DNA from: Chloroflexota bacterium
GTDB lineage: Bacteria; Chloroflexota; Limnocylindria; Limnocylindrales; CSP1-4
Reading direction: 5' to 3'
NCBI GenBank assembly: GCA_016200745.1
Contig: JACQEF010000158.1
Location: 1 to 6,030 of the forward strand
DNA: 6,030 bases
The notes under the pieces were generated by a model that saw nothing but the letters and a program-made list of their open reading frames with translations, searched no databases and had not been told where the DNA came from. A program made the translations under genes and the position numbers. Below, in pieces: positions 1-5,522 of the stretch (the stretch's first letter is position 1; each line of letters begins with the position of its first letter).

Positions 1-93
1 CCGCCACGCGGGGAGACCGAGGTCGTCCGCGGGACGCCCGCGGACGGCGCCGCGCGGATCGTCGAGCTGCTCGCGGCCCGGAGGCTGATCTGA
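1..93 (+). CDS. etfB: Electron transfer flavoprotein beta subunit, C-terminal end (partial)
   Basis: Only the last 30 codons are present, in frame 1, ending at TGA 91-93. The visible peptide contains GETEVVRG, then a helix-like AARIVELLAARRLI end. This fits the C-terminus of EtfB, where a short variable segment is followed by a helix ending in a hydrophobic residue. The identification rests mainly on position: the next gene is a clear etfA, and etfB-etfA is the usual order. The stop codon shares one base with the etfA ATG (TGATG), so the two subunits are probably translationally coupled, as expected for a 1:1 heterodimer. The fragment alone could not be identified with certainty, and the start lies outside the window. 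Confidence 0.75.
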   Translation, partial: PPRGETEVVRGTPADGAARIVELLAARRLI

Positions 94-1070
94 TGGGCGA
101 GTGGTGGGTCGTCGGCGAACCGGGACCGGACCACGGGCTGGCAAGGCTCAGCGCCGAGATCGCGACGCTGGCCCGCGAACTGGGCGCCGCCGCGGGCCGG
201 GACGTCGTGGGCGTGGTCGTCGCCGCGGAACCCTCGGAGCCCGCCGCGGAGCTCGCGCGCTACCTGCCCCGCGTGCTGGCCATTGGGGACGCGGCGGCCG
301 GCGACCATGCCTGGGCGGGGGTGGCGGCCGCGCACCTCGCGGCGCTCGTCGAGGCCGAGCCACCGGAGCTGGTGCTGTCCGGTGCCGGGCCGGATGGTCG
401 CGACCTGGCCGGCGCCCTGTCCGCGTTGACCGGGCTCGGCGTGCTGACCAATGCCACGAGCCTGGCCTGGGGGGACACCGGGCCGACGGTCGAGATGAGC
501 GTGTTCGGCGGGAAGCTGCTGACGACGTCCGGCTTCACCGGCGGCCGCGGGATCGCCACGGTCCGCCCGAACGTGACGACCGCCGTAGCGGCGGCGGCGG
601 CGGCGGTGATGGTCGAGGCACGGACGACGATCGCGGAGGCCCTTCCCGCGGTCCGTGTCGTCGACCGGGTCAGCGAGGCCGGCGCCGCTGCCCCGATCGA
701 GGAGGCGAAGATCATCGTGGCCGGTGGTCGTGGCGTGGGCGGGCCGGACGGGTTCGGGCTGGTCGGGCAGCTCGCCGACGTCCTCGGCGGGGCGGTCGGG
801 GCGACACGGGCCGCGGTCGATTCGGGCTGGATCCCGTACAGCCAGCAGATCGGCCAGACCGGCAAGATCGTCAAGCCTGAGCTCTACCTGGCGCTCGGCA
901 TCAGCGGCGCCATCCAGCACAAGGTCGGGATGCAGACGGCCGGCACGATCGTGGCCGTCAATCGAGACCCGGACGCGCCCATCGCCGAGTTCGCCGACCT
1001 GCTCGTCGTCGGCGACCTGTTCCAGGTCGGGAACGCCCTCCTCGAGCAGCTTCGCAGCCGGTCGGGCTGA
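93..1070 (+). CDS. etfA: Electron transfer flavoprotein alpha subunit
   Basis: EtfA is the FAD-binding subunit of the soluble electron transfer flavoprotein. It takes electrons from acyl-CoA and other dehydrogenases and passes them to ETF:quinone oxidoreductase. The 325 residues match the usual bacterial length. Residues 1-185 form the N-terminal Rossmann-like domain. The C-terminal FAD domain runs from about 205 to the end, with GGRG at 211-214, AVDSGW at 241-246, QIGQTGKIVKPELY at 252-265, GISGAIQH at 269-276, VNRDPDAPI at 289-297 and VVGDLF at 305-310. These are the signature stretches of the family. The ATG at 93 is well supported: GGAGG (80-84) lies 8 bases upstream and the start overlaps the preceding stop. 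The linker between domains holds six consecutive GCG alanine codons (residues 166-171). No paired dehydrogenase is visible, so the donor enzyme is unknown. Confidence 0.95.
   Translation: MGEWWVVGEPGPDHGLARLSAEIATLARELGAAAGRDVVGVVVAAEPSEPAAELARYLPRVLAIGDAAAGDHAWAGVAAAHLAALVEAEPPELVLSGAGPDGRDLAGALSALTGLGVLTNATSLAWGDTGPTVEMSVFGGKLLTTSGFTGGRGIATVRPNVTTAVAAAAAAVMVEARTTIAEALPAVRVVDRVSEAGAAAPIEEAKIIVAGGRGVGGPDGFGLVGQLADVLGGAVGATRAAVDSGWIPYSQQIGQTGKIVKPELYLALGISGAIQHKVGMQTAGTIVAVNRDPDAPIAEFADLLVVGDLFQVGNALLEQLRSRSG
588..605 (+). repeat. (GCG)6 trinucleotide tract inside etfA
   Basis: Six perfect GCG units encode Ala166-Ala171, just after the N-terminal domain of EtfA. The tract keeps frame and falls in what looks like a tolerant interdomain stretch. 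Slippage here would add or remove alanines without a frameshift. Confidence 0.8.
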
Positions 1071-1090
1071 GCCGGGCCCGGGGAACGCAC

Positions 1091-1645
1091 GTGGAGCTGC
1101 TCGTCATCCTCCTGCCGGTGATGGCGTTCATCGCGCTGGCGGCCGGGCTGGTGGTGGTCTTCCGGGGGAGCGGCCGCATCGCGGCGAGGACCCGCGAGCT
1201 CCAGCAGTTCAAGGCGGCGATCCGGGACCTGACCTTCCGGGCGGACACGCTCCTCGCGGCTGCCGCCGGCCAGATCGACGCGGTCCGCCACCAGCAGGCC
1301 GGGCCCGAGGCGATCAGCCAGACCGTGACCGACGCGACCGAGACCCTCGAGCGCTACGGCGAGGAGGCGCGGTCGTGGTCGGGGCCGCGCCGGGCGCAGG
1401 CGATCCGCGACGACCTCGTCGGCGAGCTGGAGCGCGCCGTCCGCGCCCTCGGCATGGTCGAGCACGGCGCGAACATGCTGGCGTCGGCACACCGCGGGGC
1501 CCGCGACCTCGAGGCCCAGACGTCGATCAAGCGCGGTTACCTGAACCTGATCCACGCCCGCGAGGCCATTGCCAGGCATGCTGTGCGGGCCGAGGACCTG
1601 GTCGCCGACGAGACCCGGCCCGGCCGGCAGGGGTTCACGCTCTGA
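1091..1645 (+). CDS. Membrane-anchored helical protein of unknown function
   Basis: I do not recognise this 184-residue protein. Residues 2-24 (ELLVILLPVMAFIALAAGLV and on) form one hydrophobic segment, followed at once by positive residues (R25, R29, R33). This predicts an N-out, C-in anchor with a cytoplasmic body. The rest is highly charged, rich in Ala, Glu and Arg, nearly free of proline until the end, and has no cysteine. It looks almost entirely alpha-helical, with probable coiled-coil stretches around 33-65, 80-100 and 115-170. No catalytic motif is visible. The GTG start at 1091 has GGGGA (1080-1084) 6 bases upstream and lies 20 bases after the etfA stop, so it probably shares the etf transcript. 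Coding is supported by length, strong third-position GC bias and a coherent membrane-plus-helix layout. A structural or scaffolding role is possible, but nothing here proves one. Confidence 0.75.
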   Translation: MELLVILLPVMAFIALAAGLVVVFRGSGRIAARTRELQQFKAAIRDLTFRADTLLAAAAGQIDAVRHQQAGPEAISQTVTDATETLERYGEEARSWSGPRRAQAIRDDLVGELERAVRALGMVEHGANMLASAHRGARDLEAQTSIKRGYLNLIHAREAIARHAVRAEDLVADETRPGRQGFTL

Positions 1646-1657
1646 CGGTCCATCTGA

Positions 1658-1673
1658 CCACACCATCTAGTGG
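1658..1673. promoter_or_regulatory. NrdR box 1 (upstream operator half)
   Basis: The 16-mer CCACACCATCTAGTGG agrees with the NrdR-box consensus as I recall it (acaCwAtATaTwgtgt) at 11 of 16 positions. Its outer CCAC/GTGG arms are a perfect inverted repeat, with A/T at both w positions. It lies 51 bases before the nrdR ATG and is exactly in register with box 2 (centres 1665.5 and 1696.5, 31 bp or about three helical turns). A weak promoter could overlap it (CTGACG 1642-1647 and TCTAGT 1666-1671, 18-base spacer), which would suit repression, but those hexamers are only 4/6 matches. Confidence 0.68.
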
Positions 1674-1688
1674 TATCCTCGGCTTAGA

Positions 1689-1704
1689 CCACTATCCCTT
1701 GTGT
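1689..1704. promoter_or_regulatory. NrdR box 2 (downstream operator half)
   Basis: The 16-mer CCACTATCCCTTGTGT agrees with the remembered NrdR-box consensus at 12 of 16 positions, including the CAC/GTG core arms and both w positions (T and T). The centre (CCC) departs from the usual AT-rich middle. It ends 20 bases before the nrdR ATG and 11 bases before its Shine-Dalgarno. The 15-base gap to box 1 is the spacing expected for cooperative binding by NrdR oligomers. Confidence 0.7.
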
Positions 1705-1724
1705 TGCTCGTCAGCAGGAGAGCG

Positions 1725-2201
1725 ATGCGCTGCCCCAATTGCGGTGCGCGCGAGACGCGCGTCGTCGATTCACGCGACCTGGACGACTCGGCGACCATCC
1801 GGCGCCGCCGCGAATGCGCCGCCTGCTCGATGCGGTTCACGACCTACGAGCGGATCGAGGCGGCCCGGTTGATCGTGATCAAGCGCGACGGCACCCGCCA
1901 GGAGTTCGATCGGGAGCGCCTCGTGTCCGGCCTGCGCAAGGCGCTGACCCGGCGGCCCGTGCCCGAGGACGCCGCCGAGACGGCCGCCGACGCCATCGAG
2001 GCCGAGCTGCGCTCGGCCGGGGTGGGGGAGGTGCCCTCGTCGCGGATCGGCGCTCTGGCCATGGAGCAGCTCCGAGGGATCGACCAGATCGCCTACATCC
2101 GGTTCGCCAGCGTGTACCAGAGCTTCGAGGACCTCGAGGCACTCAAGCGCGAGGTGGACTCCCTGTACGCGGAGCGGGGCAGCGGGAGCTTTGCCAAGTG
2201 A
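1725..2201 (+). CDS. nrdR: Transcriptional repressor NrdR
   Basis: NrdR is a zinc-ribbon/ATP-cone repressor that senses ATP versus dATP and shuts down ribonucleotide reductase genes when dNTPs are plentiful. The 158 residues match the family length. The zinc ribbon uses C3-P-N-C6 and C31-A-A-C34, with RRRREC at 26-31 and MRFTTYERIE at 36-45 being near-invariant family sequence. The ATP-cone spans about 47-137, beginning IVIKRDGTRQEFDR and ending IAYIRFASVYQSF. The ATG at 1725 is chosen because the family starts MxCPxC and AGGAG (1716-1720) precedes it. A GTG at 1701 in the same frame would add eight residues ahead of the zinc ribbon and overlap box 2. Two NrdR boxes directly upstream suggest autoregulation. 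The stop overlaps the dcd start. No ribonucleotide reductase gene lies in the window. Confidence 0.97.
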   Translation: MRCPNCGARETRVVDSRDLDDSATIRRRRECAACSMRFTTYERIEAARLIVIKRDGTRQEFDRERLVSGLRKALTRRPVPEDAAETAADAIEAELRSAGVGEVPSSRIGALAMEQLRGIDQIAYIRFASVYQSFEDLEALKREVDSLYAERGSGSFAK

Positions 2202-2794
2202 GCGTCCTGTCCGATCGCGACATCCGTGCGGCGCTGGAGGCCGGCGCGGTGCGGATCACGCCGTACGACCCGGAAGACCTCCAGCCGTCGTCGGTCGACC
2301 TCCACCTCGACTGCACGTTCCGGGTCTTTCGAAACAACCGCTACGCCTTCATCGACGTCCGCGCGCCGCAGCCGGATCTGACCGAGCTGCTCACGGTCGC
2401 CGACGACGAGCCGTTCATCCTGCATCCCGGCGAGTTCGTCCTCGGCCAGACGCTCGAATGGGTGGAGCTGCCCAACGATCTCGTCGCGAGACTCGAGGGG
2501 AAGAGCTCCCTGGGGAGGCTCGGCCTGCTCATCCACTCGACGGCCGGCTACGTGGACCCTGGCTGGAGGGGCAACCTGACCCTCGAGCTGTCCAACGTCG
2601 CGAAGCTGCCGATCGCCCTGTACGCAGGCATGCGCATCGGCCAGATCAGCTTCTTCCGGATGTCCAGCGAGGTCGAGCGGCCCTACGGCTCGCCCGGGCT
2701 TCGCTCCCGCTACCAGGGGCAGTCGGAGCCCACCGCGTCCGCGTTCCATCGCGACTTCGACGCGACACGGGATCCCGACCCGAAGCGTCCGTAG
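2198..2794 (+). CDS. dcd: dCTP deaminase, probably bifunctional deaminase/dUTPase
   Basis: The enzyme converts dCTP to dUTP in the cytosol, and bifunctional members go on to dUMP plus pyrophosphate, the precursor of dTMP. It has 198 residues, a normal length for the trimeric dCTP deaminase/dUTPase fold. LSDRDI (4-9) opens the protein. GKSSLGRLG (101-109) carries the phosphate-binding serines and R107, the counterpart of E. coli R115. LELSN (129-133) holds E130, the counterpart of catalytic E138. SRYQGQ...PTAS near the end is the flexible C-terminal lid. HSTAGYVDPGW (113-123) has Gly where E. coli Dcd has His after TA. This matches the bifunctional Mycobacterium tuberculosis and Methanocaldococcus enzymes as I remember them, so bifunctionality is likely but inferred. 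The GTG start overlaps the nrdR stop by three bases (GTGA), with GGGAG at 2184-2188, implying translational coupling. Confidence 0.94.
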   Translation: MSVLSDRDIRAALEAGAVRITPYDPEDLQPSSVDLHLDCTFRVFRNNRYAFIDVRAPQPDLTELLTVADDEPFILHPGEFVLGQTLEWVELPNDLVARLEGKSSLGRLGLLIHSTAGYVDPGWRGNLTLELSNVAKLPIALYAGMRIGQISFFRMSSEVERPYGSPGLRSRYQGQSEPTASAFHRDFDATRDPDPKRP

Positions 2795-2798
2795 CGTC

Positions 2799-3665
2799 AT
2801 GGCGATCAACGACGCGGTCGACTGGTCGCTCGACCTGGGCGGGCCCATCCGGGTCGCCCTGGTCCAGGCCGGCACGTTCCGCTCCGACGCGGGCGCGCTC
2901 TTCGGTCCGGTGCCGCGGGTGCTGTGGGGCGGGCTCGTCAATGACGAGGTCGACGATCGCCACCGCCTGCTCCAGGCGCTCAACTGCCTGCTGATTGACA
3001 CGCCGTCCGGGCGCGTCCTGGTGGAGACCGGGATCGGCGAACGGGTCGACGACAAGACGCGCGAGATGCGCGACTACCAGGGGCCGTGGATCGCGTCAGC
3101 GCTCGAGACGGCGGGGTTCCTGCCCGAGAGCGTGAACGTCGTGGCGATGAGCCATCTCCATTTCGACCACGCCGGCGGGCTGCTGCGAGCGGACGGATCG
3201 CGCGCGTTCCCGTACGCCACGATCGTCGCGCAACGGGCGGAATGGGAGATCGCGCTCGGCGACAACCCGCGCCTGATCGCCTCCTACGTCCAGCCGGAGT
3301 TGCAGCTCGTGGAGGCGTGGGGCCGCCAGGGCTGGGCCGATGGCGAGCGGGAGATCATGCCGGGCGTCAGCGTTGTCCCGACCGGGGGCCACTCGACCGG
3401 TCACCAGGCCGTCATCGTCCGCGGCCAGGGTCCGGGTGCGCGGACGCTGGCGTTCTTCGGCGACCTGATGATGCGTCCGTGGGCAGCCAACCCGCGCTGG
3501 GTCACGTCGTTCGACGACTTCCCGCTCGATTCAGTGGCCCGTAAGGCGGAGCTGTTCGCGCAGGCCGCCGACGAGGACTGGATCGTCGTGCTGTCGCACG
3601 AGAAGGACCACCCGATCGGCCGCCTGGTCCGCGACCGCGACCGCTTCCGCTACGTGCCGGACTGA
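2799..3665 (+). CDS. MBL-fold metallo-hydrolase, lactonase-like group
   Basis: This is a zinc-dependent metallo-beta-lactamase-fold hydrolase of 288 residues, with no signal peptide and so cytoplasmic. The metal ligands are all visible: H119-L-H121-F-D123-H124, then H198 in GGHSTGH, D222 in FFGDLM, and H267 in VLSHEKDH. This set, plus an N-terminal TFRSDAGALFG...VPRVLW stretch, resembles the AHL-lactonase and YtnP-like branch. Family knowledge supports an ester or lactone substrate, but the true substrate cannot be read from sequence. The ATG lies 4 bases after the dcd stop, with no clear Shine-Dalgarno, which suggests coupling to dcd within the nrdR-dcd transcript. It converges on the redox operon, with 7 bases between stops. 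Alternatives are a glyoxalase II-like or general MBL hydrolase; the beta-lactamase role is unlikely. Confidence 0.88.
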   Translation: MAINDAVDWSLDLGGPIRVALVQAGTFRSDAGALFGPVPRVLWGGLVNDEVDDRHRLLQALNCLLIDTPSGRVLVETGIGERVDDKTREMRDYQGPWIASALETAGFLPESVNVVAMSHLHFDHAGGLLRADGSRAFPYATIVAQRAEWEIALGDNPRLIASYVQPELQLVEAWGRQGWADGEREIMPGVSVVPTGGHSTGHQAVIVRGQGPGARTLAFFGDLMMRPWAANPRWVTSFDDFPLDSVARKAELFAQAADEDWIVVLSHEKDHPIGRLVRDRDRFRYVPD

Positions 3666-3683
3666 CCGTCGGTCACCGCGGTG
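3663..3683. terminator. Possible bidirectional hairpins at convergent stops
   Basis: TGACCGTCGGTCA (3663-3675) is a 5-bp perfect stem with a GTC loop, and its ends are the two convergent stop codons (TGA on +, TCA read as TGA on -). A second palindrome, CACCGCGGTG (3674-3683), overlaps its right end. The stems are short and have no T tract on either strand, so this is at best a weak or factor-assisted terminator. Confidence 0.3.
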
Positions 3684-4389
3684 CGCTGGCGCTCGGCAGC
3701 GCCGAGCCGCGGGGCGCGACCGACGGGAGGATCGCCTCGACCTGGGCGACCGCGCCGGCTTCATCGAGCGGCGCGCCGACGATCGATCGGATCACCCCGT
3801 TCGGGTCGACGAATACCTGGGTCGGCAGGCCGTACGCCTTGTACTCGTGGAAGATGACGCCGGACCCGTCGAACCCGATCGTGTAGCCGAGCTGGTAGCG
3901 GCCGGCGTACGCGCGGACATCCTCCGGCGAGGTCTCCTGGACGCTGATGGCAATCAGCTCGAGCCCCCGGTCGCGGTAGCGCGCCGAGACGTCGCGCAGG
4001 ACCGGCACCTCCGCCTGGCAGGGCGGGCACCAGGTCGCCCAGAAGTTGATCCAGACGGCCTTGCCGCGGAGGTCGGCGAGGCGGATCGGCCTGCCGTCGA
4101 GGTCGGCCAGCTGATAGGTGGAGCCGTCACCGAGCGGGACCGTGAACTCCGGGGCGGTCGCGCCCACGTGCAGACCCTCCGGCGGCGGGGGGCCGATGAG
4201 GTATGACGTCGCCCGCGGATCGACGGTCCCGGGCCTGTTGCTCCCGCCGTTGAGCGGCGTCGTGATGGCGACGAGGACGACGACCGCCAAGACGATCGAG
4301 GCGAACGCGGCGACCAGCTGGCGTCCGCTGAACGGCCCGACGACGCCGTGCCGCTCGGGCCTGTGGCTGAACCCCGGCCGATCCGTCAT
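3673..4389 (-). CDS. TlpA/ResA-like membrane-tethered thioredoxin
   Basis: This extracytoplasmic thiol-disulfide oxidoreductase probably reduces apocytochrome c or other exported cysteine proteins, using electrons from CcdA. It has 238 residues: a cytoplasmic tail 1-23, one membrane segment about 24-43 and a Pro/Gly-rich linker to about 72. The thioredoxin fold follows from about 76 (APEFTVPL), with WATWCPPC at 117-124 (C121, C124) and cis-proline P189 in GLPTQVFVD. The CPPC active site is commonly seen in this family. The last 15 residues are an Ala/Pro/Ser-rich tail beyond the fold. The ATG shares one base with the ccdA stop (TGATG on the minus strand), so the two are translationally coupled. 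A very long open frame extends upstream in this phase, but it lies over ccdA, so the start at 4389 is chosen. Calling it resA or tlpA specifically would overreach. Confidence 0.92.
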   Translation of the reverse strand: MTDRPGFSHRPERHGVVGPFSGRQLVAAFASIVLAVVVLVAITTPLNGGSNRPGTVDPRATSYLIGPPPPEGLHVGATAPEFTVPLGDGSTYQLADLDGRPIRLADLRGKAVWINFWATWCPPCQAEVPVLRDVSARYRDRGLELIAISVQETSPEDVRAYAGRYQLGYTIGFDGSGVIFHEYKAYGLPTQVFVDPNGVIRSIVGAPLDEAGAVAQVEAILPSVAPRGSALPSASAPR

Positions 4390-5207
4390 CAGATTGCCGT
4401 GTTGAAGCTGAAGTAGCGTGGCAGCAGGGCGAGCCAGTTGAACATCATCGCGACCCCGATGAAGGCCACCAGCAGCCCACCGACCATCGACACGATCCGG
4501 CCGTGCCGGACCAGCGGCGACAGCAGTCGCGGCGCCCGATCGTACACCGCCGCGATCAGCAGGAACGGCAACCCGAGCCCGATCGTATAGGCGATCAACA
4601 GGAGCGTGCCCTGGAGAACCGTGCCCGAGGTCGCCGCCAGGGTCAGGATTCCGCCGAGGATGATCCCGATGCACGGTGTCCAGCCAACGGCGAAGATCGC
4701 GCCGAGGCCGAATGACGCGAGCCAGCCGCCACGGGCGGTGACGATCCGTCCACCGAGCCGGTCGCCGATGCTCGGCCCGGCCCCGCCGGTCCCGAACCGG
4801 ATGGTTCCCGTCGCCGTGGCGAGCGAGCCCGCGGCGCCCGCGTCCAGCGGCCGCCAGTTGCGCTCGAGTGCGGGGATCCGGACCATCCCGGCCAGGTTCA
4901 GCCCGAGCACCACCAGCACGGCGCCGCCCAGGATTCGGAGGGTCGGCAGGTAGTCGACGAGGGGTCCTGCGGCGAAGGTGGCCGTGATCCCGAGAAGCGT
5001 GAAGACGGCCCCGAACCCGGCCACGTATGCGATCGCGTGGCGCATCGCCATCCAGCGTGACGGGCGTCCGCCCCCGGCCGTGTCGGCGACCGCGATCGCC
5101 GTCAGCTGGCCGATGTAGGCGGGGACCAGCGGCAGGACGCACGGCGAGAGGAAGCTGATCACGCCCGCCACCAGGGCCACGAGGATCGTCAGGTTGGTGC
5201 TGGCCAT
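4389..5207 (-). CDS. ccdA: Cytochrome c biogenesis thiol transporter CcdA
   Basis: CcdA is an integral membrane protein that moves reducing equivalents from cytoplasmic thioredoxin-type proteins to extracytoplasmic acceptors. It has 272 residues with about six membrane segments (roughly 6-34, 55-77, 90-110, 163-190, 198-221, 237-262). The two redox cysteines sit in the family motifs SFLSPCVLPLVPAY (C23) and GWTPCIGIILGGIL (C179), each followed by the pattern expected for transmembrane segments 1 and 4. The loop between segments 3 and 4 (about 112-160) is long, at nearly 50 residues, and Gly/Ala/Thr-rich. The ATG at 5207 is chosen because it begins right before the first membrane segment; a weak GGGAT precedes it. 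An open frame continues further upstream, but it overlaps the grx-like gene. It lies 8 bases after the grx-like gene and overlaps the TlpA-like gene, indicating one operon. Confidence 0.94.
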   Translation of the reverse strand: MASTNLTILVALVAGVISFLSPCVLPLVPAYIGQLTAIAVADTAGGGRPSRWMAMRHAIAYVAGFGAVFTLLGITATFAAGPLVDYLPTLRILGGAVLVVLGLNLAGMVRIPALERNWRPLDAGAAGSLATATGTIRFGTGGAGPSIGDRLGGRIVTARGGWLASFGLGAIFAVGWTPCIGIILGGILTLAATSGTVLQGTLLLIAYTIGLGLPFLLIAAVYDRAPRLLSPLVRHGRIVSMVGGLLVAFIGVAMMFNWLALLPRYFSFNTAI

Positions 5208-5215
5208 GATCCCGA

Positions 5216-5494
5216 TCAGGCGTCCAGGACGTCGCTGAGCAGGCGCTGGATCCGGCCCGCGCTCGTGACGAGCTCGACGCGGCGGTCGCCGAGCTCGACG
5301 ACGGGGATCGTCTCGAAGAAGGCGCGCTGCCACTCGGGGTTCGTCTCGATGTCGCGCTCGATCAGGGCGGGCGCAGCGAGCCCCGCCCGGGCGCGTGCCT
5401 CCAGCAGTTGCGCGGCGGCCTCACGCGCGCCCTCGCACAGATGGCAGCCGGGACGGCCGTAGAGGATCAGGTCTGGGACGGGAGCGAGCGGCAT
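5216..5494 (-). CDS. Glutaredoxin-like CxxC protein
   Basis: This is a 92-residue small thioredoxin-fold protein, cytoplasmic with no signal sequence. LILYGRPGCHLCEGAREAA (9-27) has the beta strand followed by the redox pair C17-H-L-C20 at the helix start. TIPVVELGDRRVEL (62-75) supplies the cis-proline (P64) and the following strands. This is the layout of the glutaredoxin-like (DUF836/Glrx-like) family. It is first in an operon with CcdA and a TlpA-like protein, so a role in passing electrons to CcdA is a reasonable inference, not shown by sequence. The ATG at 5494 is chosen because the fold starts right after it. Upstream in-frame codons give a longer open frame that looks non-coding and would cover the divergent promoter. 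There is no Shine-Dalgarno, consistent with a leaderless transcript. Confidence 0.88.
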   Translation of the reverse strand: MPLAPVPDLILYGRPGCHLCEGAREAAAQLLEARARAGLAAPALIERDIETNPEWQRAFFETIPVVELGDRRVELVTSAGRIQRLLSDVLDA

Positions 5495-5502
5495 CGACCG
5501 GG

Positions 5503-5508
5503 ATTGTA
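5503..5508 (-). promoter_or_regulatory. -10 element for the grx-ccdA-tlpA-like operon
   Basis: TACAAT on the minus strand matches TATAAT at 5 of 6 positions in an otherwise very GC-rich stretch. Only 8 bases (CCCGGTCG) separate it from the ATG at 5494, so transcription would start at or 1-3 bases before the start codon. No clear -35 hexamer is found at 17-18 bp; that region is occupied by a GC-rich inverted repeat. Confidence 0.55.
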
Positions 5509-5522
5509 CGCGAGGGTCGTGC

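Noticed and set aside
101..880. Other long open frames on both strands over etfA and elsewhere
   Set aside because: High GC removes stop codons from all frames; the peptides are Arg/Gly/Pro-rich with no motifs, while the true frame carries full family signatures.
1642..1671. CTGACG and TCTAGT as the nrdR core promoter
   Set aside because: Each hexamer matches only 4 of 6 positions; mentioned under box 1 but not called as a feature.
1701..1724. GTG at 1701 as an earlier nrdR start, adding eight residues
   Set aside because: The family begins MxCPxC exactly at the ATG 1725, which has AGGAG at 1716-1720; the GTG overlaps NrdR box 2 and has no Shine-Dalgarno.
1739..2197. Long in-frame upstream extension of dcd across nrdR
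   Set aside because: It is an Arg/Pro-rich shadow of nrdR in another frame; Dcd homology begins at LSDRD just after the GTG at 2198.
4390..5142. Long open frame continuing upstream of the TlpA-like gene on the minus strand
   Set aside because: It lies entirely over ccdA in another frame and has the Arg/Pro/Gly-rich composition of a GC-driven shadow.
5208..5333. Upstream extension of ccdA and of the grx-like gene (to 5707) on the minus strand
   Set aside because: The added residues are low-complexity Arg/Pro-rich or cross the divergent promoter and the start of the opposite gene; the folds begin at the chosen ATGs.
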